Below, piece by piece: positions 1 to 10,061 of a DNA stretch of 64,000 bases. The notes beneath the pieces were generated by a model. It had not been told where the DNA came from, ran no database searches, and saw only the letters and a list, made by a program, of their open reading frames with translations. The stretch's first letter is position 1. Every line of letters begins with the position of its first letter. Origin of the DNA: Homarus americanus (taxonomy: Eukaryota > Arthropoda > Malacostraca > Decapoda > Nephropidae); contig NW_024732415.1 in the NCBI RefSeq assembly GCF_018991925.1, forward strand, positions 3,302,981 to 3,366,980. The letters are read 5' to 3'. Both the position numbers and the translations under genes were made by a program.

Positions 1-242
1 GTAGTAGTAGAAGTTATTTATTGTAACGTCTTATTTTCTGTCTAGTTTCGTGTGCATCAATTTATTTATATATTTTCATTATATTTCGTCATTTATCTAA
101 TTATATAACTGAAGAAATTATTTAACACCGTATAAATTATGACACTAAAATTCATCTCAGTATAGAAGACAAACACAGACCAACAGGATTAATGTATATA
201 TTGCCCTTAACCTGTAGAGGACTGTGGGTTACGGGGGAAATG

Positions 243-400
243 CTGTAAACCCTCTCAATACCGGACTAATGCTTGTAAGTTCTGTCCGATATTGGGAGTA
301 TTCTGTTAATGAGAATATCCATTAATGAGATGTCTGCTATTGAGAGGGTTTACTGTATCCATTACTTTAGTGACAAGTCCGGTATTGAGAGGGTTTTCTA
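243..400. mobile_element. Short inverted-repeat element, MITE-like (pogo/Tigger-like ends suspected)
   Basis: The 20 bases at 247-266 are a perfect reverse complement of 377-396 (core CCCTCTCAATACCGGAC). A second partner lies at 338-355, matching 243-260 at 17 of 18 positions. The ends resemble CAGTAAACCCTCTCAATA-type termini that I associate with small pogo/Tigger-like elements; that family call is from memory. The right half contains two copies of a block of about 45 bp ending in TATTGAGAGGG, so it may be a nested or internally duplicated element. No open frame and no clear target duplication were seen. Confidence 0.5.
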
Positions 401-450
401 TATTACTTTAGTGAGAAGTTCGTTATTGAGATATACTTGTATAATAATAA

Positions 451-453
<3 letters not shown>

Positions 454-494
<41 letters not shown>
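454..494. repeat. (CT)n microsatellite
   Basis: An uninterrupted CT tract of about 41 bases. It accounts for the Leu/Ser and Glu/Arg runs in the overlapping short frames, which are not genes. Confidence 0.95.
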
Positions 495-497
<3 letters not shown>

Positions 498-667
498 TTC
501 ACCAATTCCAGCTGCCTTAATCACCAACCCCCCCCTCCCTCCATCCTCCACCGCCTCACTTGCCGTCAACTGTGGCCAAAGTCGTAAACTCACACATTCG
601 GACACGCTGTAAAATCACTCGTCGGGACGCGTTCCTACCACGTTACAGATTCTTAGATGGTTGTATA

Positions 668-720
668 AAGGTTAGGCTAGCTTAGGTTAGGTTAGGTTAG
701 GTTAGGCTAGGTCAGGTTAG
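668..720. repeat. Interstitial TTAGG-type repeats
   Basis: Several GGTTA units in tandem with variant units (GGCTA, GGTCA). TTAGG is the canonical arthropod telomere repeat. Here it is short, degenerate and internal, so it is an interstitial telomere-like tract and not a chromosome end. Confidence 0.8.
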
Positions 721-2190
721 TACGTTAATTCTGAGATGCGTTAGCCAGCTCTATGAATGGTTTTCCTGACTCACTGGGTAATTATTAGAAGGTTTTGAAG
801 AGAATTTACCGTGGAGCCTTATTCCTAATTCATGAAGCGCCTCTAATTTATTACAGTCTTAGTGCAATTATGGCGCCATATTGGAATATACATACGTAAA
901 TAATGAGAGAACAAACCCGGTTATCATACAGTCTATTTACTAATCTGACGCCATATTGGATGCTCTAGTTACCTCGTAGCTTACAGTATGTGAGGAAGTT
1001 GACACGCTCTCACACCTCCAATTAAGGTCAGAAAAAAAACAGGTGAGAATCATTGAGAAGAGAAAGCATCCAAAATGGCTTCGAAGGCACACTGAGCCTA
1101 TATACGTGTCACTGAAACGGGAAATGGGAAGTGAGTGGTATGGGGGGGAGGAGATGGGAGTGAGGGGAGATGGGAGTGAGGGGAGATAGATTAGGTATGA
1201 AGAGATAAATAGAGTGTGGGTAAATATGATAGGGATGAGATGAGATGGGGGTGAGGGGAGATTGATAGAGTAAAGGGGTGATTAGGGGCTCAGGGGAGAG
1301 GAGAGCGTTGGGGAGATATGGTTGGAATGAATTGAGATGGGGTGACTAAGACGTGTACGGATGAAAGGAACTGAATAAGGTGAATGGAGATGAATGGAGT
1401 CTAGGATAGTGATGGGGGATGGATGGGGTGAGACTCTATGTGTTGGGGGGGGTGGGGTGACAAACAATTTTCACTCCGTCATAACCTCTCGTTCTCCTCG
1501 TGATTGTATCGTTCCTTTATGAGTTCTGGCGCTCAATAAAGAAAACATAAACAGGTTGAGTTATAGATCTTACCCACATAATTCCCCCGTTTGGCAACTC
1601 GAACCAACACGCGCTATGATTGGTCGACGGTCGGAATGATTTTTTTGTTTTCTTATTTTTCTCTATAAGCTGAATGATGATTGGTGGAAATTTAATTGTT
1701 GAGTACGTAAGGCTGATTACTCATTGGTTGGACGGCAGGTTATGACCTCAGGTGCCTGGTGCCATCGAAAAACAATGCCCCCATTTTTTATTTATTTTTG
1801 GTATATCTAACAATTTAAAATCTTGGCATATTTTTTGTCGTTGTATATTTTGAGTAAATACATACACCATCATGAGTTATTAGACTACACGGTAACTATA
1901 TATCCCGGACAAATATTTACCATTTTATACATTGATGCACATTTATTTCAATAGTGGATCGTACACGTGACGTAAACAGACCGATATTAAACCAATAAAT
2001 CACTATTGTTCTGACCGGCTGAAGGTGTGTCCAGAACTTCATTATTAGTATTGAATAAATAGCAACAAATGCACCGGAATAAGATATTTGCTAAGTGGTA
2101 GTATTAGTGGATGAATACATTTTCATTTCAGTGAATAATATGATTAAATAGCTTATTGGTATATGGTCTGTGGTCAAGAGAAAGCAGATA
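721..2190. other. Stretch without recognisable genes
   Basis: No convincing reading frame was seen. The stretch includes a G/A-rich degenerate tract at about 1125-1290 with recurring GGGAGTGAGGGGAGAT, two CCATATTGGA sites (near 870 and 952), and three ATTGG pentamers within 1615-1730 on the plus strand. None of these is enough to call a promoter. Confidence 0.5.
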
Positions 2191-2195
2191 TGTGA

Positions 2196-2484
2196 GTGAC
2201 AGACACAAAACAGACTCGACAGACACGAGACAGACAGACCAAAGACACTGGATAGACAGACGCAACACACTGGACTGACAGATATAACACACAGGATAGA
2301 CACAAGAGAAACAGACAGACACATTACTGGACCGACGCGCAAACTCAACCTACTGGACAGACAGACAGACAGACACGACACACTGGACAGACAGGGAGAC
2401 AGACACAGCACACTGGACAGAAAGACAGATATAAAACTGGACAGACAGACAGATATAACACTGGACAGACAGACAGACACATAC
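2196..2484. repeat. GACA-rich degenerate minisatellite
   Basis: Runs of GACAGACAGACA alternate with ACACACTGGACA, giving a loose 25-40-base period over about 290 bases. The Cys/Ser/Val-rich frame on the minus strand here is a product of this repeat. Confidence 0.85.
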
Positions 2485-2672
2485 ACATTTTACCTTTGAA
2501 TACACTCGACACTTGCCATGCTTTAAGAATCGTTCTCTCTACTTTAACACTGCCATATCTTTTCTACTCGTGCCCGGCAGCGCGACGGTTAGTTGTCCAC
2601 GGATGTACGGTAGAGCATACTGTTGAGACTAGGCCTTATGACATGTCCATAACTACATAGGATTTGTCTGCA

Positions 2673-2935
2673 ATAAACTCGAGAACGGAAAGAGTTACAA
2701 CCTTCAGACTTGTTATGTATACTGACCCGTGACGTCTTCTAAAATAGTTATGGTTTTATGGTTGCGGGGTCAATGGTTAAGGTCACAATTAGTATGTAAA
2801 TATGCATGTATTACCACACCAGAACATGAGAACGGAAAGAGCTACAGTCATTCAAACTTGTTATATATACTGACTCATGATGTCTCCTGAACGTGTTATG
2901 GTTTTAAGATCATGAGGTCAAAGGTTAAGGTCACA
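2673..2935. repeat. Two-copy degenerate direct repeat with AGGTCA-like half-sites
   Basis: Two diverged copies of a segment of about 120-150 bp start at GAGAACGGAAAGAG (about 2680 and 2830) and share ACTTGTTAT, ATACTGAC and GTTATGGTTTTA. Each ends with a run of hormone-receptor-like half-sites. In the second copy these are AGGTCA (2915-2920), AGGTTA (2922-2927) and AGGTCA (2928-2933). It is probably a dispersed repeat fragment; regulatory function is unproven. Confidence 0.6.
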
Positions 2936-3029
2936 ATTTCAGAATAGGATTCACCTAACGTCAGTTGACACCATATTCAAATTGGTATTTTTTTTCTTAA
3001 TTGTTACTTTTCTTCTTTCTTTCACTTTT

Positions 3030-3118
3030 GTTCAAAATACGTCTCCATCTCACTTTAGTACAAAATACGTCTATATGTCACTCCAGTACAAAATACGTCT
3101 ATATACCACTTTAGTGTA
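3030..3118. repeat. Three-copy repeat of about 29 bp
   Basis: AAAATACGTCTAT recurs three times at roughly 29-base spacing, each followed by a CACT(T/C)(T/C)AGT-like stretch. A small degenerate tandem repeat. Confidence 0.65.
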
Positions 3119-3139
3119 ATGAAGCACCGAGTTACTTAT

Positions 3140-3480
3140 TCCAGCTTTTTATAATATTTACCTCAGTTAAGTGAACCATAATGACACATTTAACTCAACT
3201 GAGACCAGGAGGATGACACTCATGACAAACTGACTAATTTAGTTCATTTGATGCAACAGACTAACACATTTAGTTAATTTAAAGGAATAAATTAACAGAT
3301 TTAACGCATTTAACCTGACAAACTAACAGATTAACCACAGCTAGCAAAACAACCTTATGAATTTGGTGCAGCTGATATAATCATCGACCCAAATTACCGC
3401 AATTAACGTAACTAATAAGATAAAATAGCAAAATTAACTCGTAAGACAATATAACTAGCCAGAGATTAATTCAGTACTCA
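3140..3480. other. AT-rich stretch with degenerate ACTAACACATTTA words
   Basis: Short words such as CTAACACATTTA, TTAACGCATTTAACC and AACTAACAGATT recur irregularly, suggesting a very old tandem repeat. No coding or RNA features seen. Confidence 0.35.
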
Positions 3481-3533
3481 TAGCAACTAATTACATATAT
3501 ATACTGCAGATGGGCAAGTAAATTAGTGGAGAG

Positions 3534-3692
3534 CAAGACAGACAGACAGACAGACAGACAGATAATTGGAAAGACTACGAGGGATTAAACAGACCCATAG
3601 ATCCAGATAGACAGATTGACAGAAAGAGAGAAAATAGAAAAAAACAGTAAGAAACAGACAGACAGACATACAGACAGACAGGCAGACAGATA
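3534..3692. repeat. Two (GACA)n tracts
   Basis: Pure GACA tracts at 3534-3563 and about 3655-3692, separated by unremarkable sequence with degraded GACA units. Confidence 0.85.
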
Positions 3693-3894
3693 GCAAGGTA
3701 AATGTAGTGAAGATACGTTTAATATCATTATAATCAGATGTAAACAACTCACTCGAGGGTAGTAATACAAACATAAACATCTTGTTACTTATTTGGTCGT
3801 GTGTGTGTGTGTGTGTGATATACATACCAAGATACCAAATGTACCTACAAGCACTTTAGGGAATCAACAAATAAACACAAATATACTTCTACAG

Positions 3895-3958
3895 AAAATA
3901 TATACCTACATATATACCTACATAGATACCTACATATATACCTACATAGATACACGTA
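3895..3958. repeat. ACCTACATATAT / ACCTACATAGAT repeat
   Basis: A 12-base unit, ACCTACATATAT or ACCTACATAGAT, repeats about five times, preceded by a short (GT)n tract at about 3797-3818. Confidence 0.8.
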
Positions 3959-4023
3959 TACCAACACCTACACCTACACTCCTCAGCGTATACCAATTGG
4001 CAAATATACCCGGGTCTAAATTA

Positions 4024-4104
4024 TACAGGGTGTCCATAAATGATTACCTTAAAACAGTATGCTCTCATGTTTTAATCAGGGGACTCATTTATGGACACTC
4101 TGTA
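4024..4104. mobile_element. 81-bp terminal-inverted-repeat MITE (mariner-type TA boundaries)
   Basis: The first 20 bases (TACAGGGTGTCCATAAATGA) and the reverse complement of the last 20 differ at one position. Both ends sit at a TA dinucleotide, as expected for Tc1/mariner-superfamily insertions, and the interior is only about 41 bases. This fits a non-autonomous MITE, or the stem of a larger collapsed element. The superfamily call rests on the TA ends and the CAGGGTGTCC-type terminus and is inference. Confidence 0.7.
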
Positions 4105-4196
4105 CCTCCTGTGTCATAATCTCCTGTTAGGTATTACTGGCTGTTGTTTTGAAATAATGTCAACACACACCTAATAAATTTATAATATCTTAACTA

Positions 4197-4197
<1 letters not shown>

Positions 4198-4256
<59 letters not shown>
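4198..4256. repeat. (CA)n microsatellite
   Basis: An uninterrupted CA tract of about 58 bases. Confidence 0.95.
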
Positions 4257-4258
<2 letters not shown>

Positions 4259-4527
4259 AACTTGATTATGACTTACAGCAGTTCACCACCAATGTCAACA
4301 CTCAGCTAATAAAATACTGCAATTAAAGAATTTTTGGTCAAACATTAACCAATTTCTTATATTTCATAGTCAACACATTTAGCTTCGAGCGTTTGAGAGG
4401 ACAGTTTTTTGTACCAACTTGCTCTCTCATGCAAAACAAACGAAATAGATAAAACTTGAATTATTTGTGAACCAAACTCATTCTCAAGCATATCCAAGCA
4501 AACGTATACAGATTCAGGCTGATATGT

Positions 4528-4582
<55 letters not shown>
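4528..4582. repeat. (CA)n microsatellite
   Basis: A CA tract of about 55 bases followed by CATACATACATATACACACG. It makes the Thr/His and Cys/Val runs in overlapping frames. Confidence 0.95.
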
Positions 4583-4586
<4 letters not shown>

Positions 4587-4829
4587 TACATATACACACG
4601 AACATACCCAGAAATAAACGTACTTGGAGGTCCAAGCAAAAGACATTACGTGTGCCAAATATTTTAGAAGCAAATATTCGGCACAGCAGAGTTAAATCTT
4701 TATGTGGGGGTAACGGAAGGCCTTTTAGATCAGAGGGTCGAGAAGTGCATTTCCTGTACCTGCTCCTCCCCAAGACAGATTTCCAGATTTTCCTCAGGTT
4801 TCCAGATTTTTCACAACATGACGAACGGT

Positions 4830-5460
4830 CTCGGGAGGAAGAGGAGACGTTTGTTGGAACAGTACTTGGTGGGAAGAATGATAGCTAAAGGAGTGATCGC
4901 TGGGAAATGGTTTGCTGGAACAGAGGAAGTTGGGAGAGGTCTTGATGGAACAGTAGTCATTGGAAAAGGGGTTTAATGGAGAATAATAGTTGCGGCGGCG
5001 GCCGTGTGGACACAGCACTCGCCTCCTTTCATAAGGGTCAGTGGTTCGATCCCGAGGTATCCCCCCAGTCCACCCTAACATTACAATTGGGGAAGTGAAG
5101 TGGACCAAATGCAGTGCTGGCCACGGTGCCTCCTTGTATACCGAAGGCTTTATATCCAGTGTGTTGTATTCATAACGTCATTAACGAGCTGTCAGGCCTC
5201 TGGGTCCAACTTACTGTTGTTTGAACCGAAATCTCTATAAAAAGGAATTTGATGGAATATTAATTGATAAACGAGATAGATAGAAGAGGATTGATGGAGA
5301 ATTGATTGTTGGAACAGTAGTCGTTGAAAATAAGATTCGAAATAGTTATTTCAGGAAGAGTTGTCGATAAGACAGGGTTTACTGGAACAGAGGTCCTGGA
5401 AAATTAATTGCCGATTCACTGGTCGCTGGAGAAGGATGTGCTGGAGTTGTTGTCGCTAGA
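4830..5460. repeat. Decayed left flank of 30-bp minisatellite
   Basis: Degenerate units of about 30 bp with recurring (G/C)TGGAACAGTAGT and GTC(G/A)(C/T)TGG words lead up to the homogeneous core that begins at 5461. A tRNA-derived SINE interrupts this flank at about 4990-5245; recognisable degenerate units resume after it. Confidence 0.6.
4990..5245 (+). mobile_element. tRNA-derived SINE
   Basis: The 5' part (about 4993-5065) reads like a degraded tRNA: GCGGCCGTGTGGACACAGCACTCG-type head, then GTGGTTCGATCCC, which matches the Pol III B-box consensus GGTTCGANNCC. The A-box position is poorly conserved. A body without tRNA similarity follows to about 5245. The element splits an older minisatellite, which is good evidence for insertion. 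It is not a functional tRNA gene: the acceptor and D-arm pairing cannot be completed. Confidence 0.6.
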
Positions 5461-6473
5461 GAAGAGGTCGCTGGGAAGGAGCTCATTAAAGAAGAGGTCG
5501 CTGGGAAGGAGCTCATTAAAGAAGAGGTCGCTGGGAAGGCGCTCATTAAAGAAGAGGTCGCTGGGAAGGAGCTCATTAAAGAAGAGGTCGCTGGGAAGGC
5601 GCTCATAAAGAAGAGGTCGCTGGGAAGGGCTCATTAAAGAAGAGTCGTTTGAAAGGAGCTCATTAAGAAGGATCGCTAGTTAAGAGGTCGCTCATTAAAG
5701 AAGAGGAGCTCTTTGCTGGAAGGAGCTCAAAGAGGTTAAAAGAAGAGGTCGCTCTGGGAAGGCTCAGCTCAAGCCGGGAAGGAGGGAATTAAAGAAGAGG
5801 TCGCTGGGAAGGAGCTCTAAAGTGGTCGTGGGGAAGGGCTCTAAAGAAAGAGGTCGCTGGAAGGAGCTCATTAAAGAAGAGGTCGCTGGGAAGGAGCTCA
5901 TTAAAGAAGAGGTCGCTGGGAAGGAGCTCATTAAAGAAGAGGTCGCTGGGAAGGAGCTCATTAAAGAAGAGGTCGCTGGGAAGGAGCTCATTAAAGAAGA
6001 GGTCGCTGGGAAGGAGCTCATTCAAAGGGAAGAGGTCGCTGGGAAGGAGCTCATTAAAGAAGAGGTCGCTGGGAAGGAGCTCATTAGCAAGAAAGGTCGC
6101 TGGGAAGGAGCTCTCCATTAAAAGAAGAGGGGTCGCTGGGAAGGAGCCACAAAGAAGAGGTCGCTGGGAAGCAGAGAGCCTATTAAAGAAGAGGTCAAAG
6201 CTGAAGGAGCCTGTTTGTGCTTAAGAGGTCGCTGGAAGGAGCCCATTAAAGAAGAGTCGCTGGGGAAGGAGCTCATTAAAGAAGAGGTCGCTGGGAAGGA
6301 GCTCATTAAAGAAGAGGTCGCTGGGAAGGAGCTCATTAAAGAAGAGGTCGCTGGGAAGGAGCTCATTAAAGAAGTGGTCGCTGGGAAGGAGCTCATTAAA
6401 GAAGAGGTCGCTGGGAAGGAGCTCATTAAAGAAGTGGTCGCTGGGAAGGAGCTCATTAAAGAGGTCGCTGAAA
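5461..6473. repeat. Core of 30-bp minisatellite, about 30 units
   Basis: A 30-base unit beginning GAAGAGGTCGCTGGGAAGGA and ending GCTCATTAAA repeats, perfectly at 5461-5605, 5870-6030 and 6270-6460, with a scrambled zone at about 5606-5870 and again at 6115-6265. Because 30 is divisible by three, both strands stay open and give 10-residue repeats (LIKEEVAGKE on plus, SSFPATSSLM on minus). These frames have no start context, no conserved ends and break wherever the unit is scrambled, so I do not call a gene. Confidence 0.95.
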
Positions 6474-7000
6474 ATATTTTTCCTATAAAGAAAAGGTCGC
6501 TTGAAAAGGATATACTAGAACAGTAGTCCCTGGATTTTTTTTTTACGAGTACTGTTACGCTAAACAAGGATGCTCTTGGGTAGTACCGGCAGAAACAGTG
6601 AACTTGGACAAGGCTGAAAACTTACCGGAAGATTTTTTTAGTACAGAAGAAGTTGGCACTGTAGTTATCGATGGATCCAGACTCACAACTGCTCCTAGGA
6701 CAGCGATCCATGATAATAAATGTTTCTAGTACATGGTCCATATAAATGAATACTACAAGAACAGCGACCCATATAGATGAATGCTACTATAACAGTGTTA
6801 CATATACATATATCTCCTTGGAGCGGTGACCCATACTGATAAGGCTCTTGTGGGGTGTGGTGATCTGATCTTAGAAGTGTCTTGCAGCAGTGACTCACAC
6901 TCACAAGGGTTATACACATTCTTAATTGTTGCAAAAAAGAGCAACACTGCAAACAAAATACAGGCGAACGTACGTCTGGCGGAACTTCCCTATGCCCATC
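6474..7000. repeat. Decayed right flank of 30-bp minisatellite
   Basis: Units of about 28-32 bases with an (A/G)(A/G)AACAGCGA(C/T)CCAT-like core continue after the homogeneous block, for example near 6695, 6725, 6757, 6788 and 6818, with increasing divergence. This mirrors the left flank. Confidence 0.5.
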
Positions 7001-7109
7001 ATTCTTGGATAGAGAGGAACGTGATCTTGACATTCTTGACTGCTTTTGCTGCCATTTTTAAGGTACTAGCCAATTATCTGTCTTTTAAAGGAACGCCACT
7101 ACAGGCAGA

Positions 7110-7760
7110 AGACAAACTTCCACTTGTCCTTAGTAGCTTGCGGTGAACGCCAGACGCTTCTGATTGATCATGGTGGCTCAGGCATGGGTTATATAAGAGT
7201 GGAACTTCAATAGACCGCGTCAGAAGGTATATAAGTCTGTCATCTCAAAGGAAATCATCGTCAAGAAGGCTAGAAGTTCTCCTCGCCAAGAAAATGGTCT
7301 CTCTTAGAAAAAGAGAAAACGATAAATTTCCTGGAACTACAGATGCCCACCAACTCTTACGCCAGACGCTTGTGGCTGCTCGCACTGTCGATGATATTCC
7401 TTTATGGTAGTGATTGGTCAAGTGATTTCGATTGCCCAAGGCGAGATTGAAAATTCCATAGAGCGAAGGACTTTTTCCCTTTACAAATTTCCTGGAATTC
7501 AATCTTTTTCACCAAGAACGGTGTCAGGTGTTTGTGATTGCTCGTGCTGGCCCTACGATCTGACAGTCTCTACGCCTGTGCTGTAATATCCAAAACATCA
7601 CGTTCCCAGAAACCTCTTCAACATCTTTCGTACAAAAATCTTTTTCACTTACACGAGAAAAAAAAATCCTGGAACACAACCCTTACTCACCAATTCCTTT
7701 ACGCCAGACGATAGTGAATGCTCATACTGGCACTGATATGAGTTTCAAGATATACTAAAA
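7110..7760. repeat. Degenerate tandem repeat, period about 160-210 bp
   Basis: The words TTTCCTGGAA (about 7328, 7488, 7669) and CGCCAGACG (about 7147, 7360, 7703, with a degraded copy near 7525) recur in the same order. Each is followed by a variant of TTGTGATTGCTCGTGCTGGC. At least three and probably four units are present. No coding potential was recognised. Confidence 0.55.
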
Positions 7761-7970
7761 TCAATAAATATCAAGAAACATCGCATTAAGAAAACCAAAA
7801 CAAGTTCAATAAAAAGTCTGTCCCTAAGAAAAATTAAAGGCTGGTAACCTCAACACTACCCCTCAGTAGCCCTCGTATGACCCGATATTCTCCCTGTCAT
7901 AAGTGGATTGTCCTGTAGGTTGTCATTCTTATGGATATCCGATAGTATTATGGATGCCCGCTAGTGTCTT

Positions 7971-7987
7971 GTGTGTGTGTGTGTGTG

Positions 7988-8056
<69 letters not shown>
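7971..8056. repeat. (GT)n followed by (CT)n
   Basis: A GT tract of about 20 bases at 7971-7990, then a CT tract of about 65 bases at 7992-8056. Confidence 0.95.
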
Positions 8057-8061
<5 letters not shown>

Positions 8062-8089
8062 TGCTTCTTTTGCCTGACGTTAGAGTTAT

Positions 8090-8330
8090 TGTTTGTTGTG
8101 GTAGTGGTGGTTGTTGTGGTGGTGGTTGTTGTTATGATAGTTGTTGTGGTGGTGATTGTTAGGGTAGTGGTTGTTGTGGTCGTGGTTGTTATGGTGGTGG
8201 TGGTGGTGATTATTGTGGTAGTGGTTGTTATAATGGTCGTTGTAGTGGTGGTTGTTGTGGTAATGGTGATTTTTGTTGTGGTGGCGGTGGTTGTTGGGGT
8301 AGTGATCATTGTTGTTACAATTAGTACTAT
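8090..8330. repeat. GTTGTGGTGGTG imperfect trinucleotide repeat
   Basis: GTT, GTG and GTA triplets alternate for about 240 bases. The Val-rich and Thr-rich frames on the two strands are artefacts of this. Confidence 0.9.
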
Positions 8331-8336
8331 TATATC

Positions 8337-8337
<1 letters not shown>

Positions 8338-8391
<54 letters not shown>

Positions 8392-8418
8392 ACACACACA
8401 CACACATACACACACACA
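8338..8418. repeat. (CA)n microsatellite
   Basis: A CA tract with occasional CATA interruptions towards its right end. Confidence 0.95.
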
Positions 8419-8511
8419 TCTGGGAACTTCATAAGCCTTAAATACCTGTAACAATTATAATCTCACCAGACAATTAGTCACCACGGCTTATTTTACCTGA
8501 TGATTAAAACA

Positions 8512-8546
8512 CCTAACCCAACCTAACCTAACCTAACCTAACCACC
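8512..8546. repeat. CCTAA telomere-like units
   Basis: Five to six AACCT units, the reverse complement of TTAGG, ending in ACCACCCCC. Confidence 0.8.
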
Positions 8547-8860
8547 CCCAAGTAGGATTTAGGGACTATAGATAAAATATATTAGGGTGTTTACTCTTCA
8601 CATGATCCCTACACTAAAGCTATTAGTTCACCAATACTGTAACTATACTTTGTCCTGTAGCACCAAGCCATAGTACCCGTTATTTACTGTTAACGTGCGC
8701 ACAACCTGTTACTTACTGTTTATTAAGGGATATAAGTAGAAAATTAACATTGGAAATCTTTATAATGTAAATACAACATCACCTGCTCGCTACAACAGTT
8801 ATCGTAAGAGAGTGACTGTTGTGTGGTGTTATCTGTAATTTATTGTGTAGTAAAGTAAGG

Positions 8861-8862
<2 letters not shown>
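8547..8862. other. Stretch without recognisable features
   Basis: AT-rich sequence. I see no reading frame, RNA gene or repeat structure in it. Confidence 0.5.

Positions 8863-8939
<77 letters not shown>
8863..8939. repeat. (CT)n microsatellite
   Basis: An uninterrupted CT tract of about 77 bases. Confidence 0.95.
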
Positions 8940-8943
<4 letters not shown>

Positions 8944-9204
8944 ACAACCGTCCCTAACATATTGTACCTGGCCTACAACACAGGTGGGTGGAAGGCGCTG
9001 TTGATCACCCCCACCCCCCTTCTACCTTACAACACCTGTACTGATATTATTAAGGTAAACACAAGAGGTCGAGGAAGCTACGTGGCGCTTCAGTTATTAA
9101 TAAAGTTGAGAAATAAGTTGAGAAGGGGAGGTCCATTATCTCATATCCGGGCCACTCATACTGTAGCTAAATGGTTTACTAAGTTAGGTTCTGTTTCCAC
9201 CGGG

Positions 9205-9318
9205 TGTGTAGGGGGGTGGGGGGTGGGTGGGGAGGTGGGGAGAGGAGTGGGGTGGAGAGGGGGTGGAGAGGGAGGGGGTGGTAGGGTGGAGAGGTGGGGT
9301 TGTGGGGAGAGCTGGGTT

Positions 9319-9374
<56 letters not shown>

Positions 9375-9375
9375 A
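9205..9375. repeat. G-rich tract followed by (GT)n
   Basis: 9205-9318 holds many closely spaced runs of 3-6 G (GGGGGGTGGGGGGTGGG and GTGGAGAGGGGG types); a GT tract of about 54 bases follows at 9320-9373. The G runs meet the usual sequence rule for G-quadruplex formation on the plus strand. Confidence 0.85.
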
Positions 9376-9399
9376 GGGGGAAGGAGGATAGACTCAGAA

Positions 9400-9535
9400 C
9401 GATGATATGATTACAGGAAGGAGGAGAAAAGAAGAAGAGGAAAGAAGGGAAGATGGAGAGAGAGAGGGAATATGAAGGGTAGAGAAGGTGGTGGGGAGGT
9501 GGAGGGAAGGGACAAGAATTTTGGTTATTAGTTTT

Positions 9536-9540
<5 letters not shown>
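9400..9540. repeat. A/G-rich purine tract
   Basis: Mostly purine sequence made of GAAGGAGGAGAA and GGAGGTGGAGGG words, between two long GT tracts. Confidence 0.6.

Positions 9541-9620
<80 letters not shown>
9540..9620. repeat. (GT)n microsatellite
   Basis: An uninterrupted GT tract of about 80 bases. Confidence 0.95.
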
Positions 9621-9621
<1 letters not shown>

Positions 9622-9667
9622 GGTATTTATCTTTTTCTTTCTTCATTTTCCTTTTTATTGCTATGAA

Positions 9668-10061
9668 TCTCTCTCTCTCTCTCTCTCTCTACTCCTCTTC
9701 ATAATCCTATTTACCTTTCCCATTTCCACCTGACGCATCGCACCTGCTCTGACGCCAATTAGTGCTCGGGAAGGAACACACACACAAACACACACACACA
9801 CACACACTCACACTCACACACACACACACACACATACACTCGTTTCTCTTTTAGCTCGCGTAACTCCGTGAACTGTCTCGCCTGTCTGTCTCTCTGCCTG
9901 TCTCTCTGTCTCTCTCTCTCTCAATTATCATGGCCCGAGGTTTACTGGAAGTGTATTCAAGGATTCTTCTTCGAAACTTGATGCTGTTTGTAATGGCGAG
10001 AGAGAGCAAGAGAGTGAGAGAGAGCGAGAGAGTGAGAGAGAGAGTGAGAGAGAGAGAGAGA
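9668..10061. repeat. Cluster of (CT)n, (CA)n and (GA)n tracts
   Basis: CT at about 9668-9690, CA with CTCA interruptions at 9777-9838, CTGT/CT at about 9875-9922, and GA with GAGC/GAGT variants at about 9998-10061. Confidence 0.9.

Noticed and set aside
5461..6473. CRISPR array
   Set aside because: 30-base units are directly adjacent with no unique spacers, and the sequence is eukaryotic.
5408..6526. Repeat proteins of the SSFPATSSLM or IKEEVAGKEL type
   Set aside because: Products of the 30-base minisatellite on both strands, broken wherever the array is scrambled.
8338..8432. Thr/His repeat protein
   Set aside because: Translation of a CA microsatellite.
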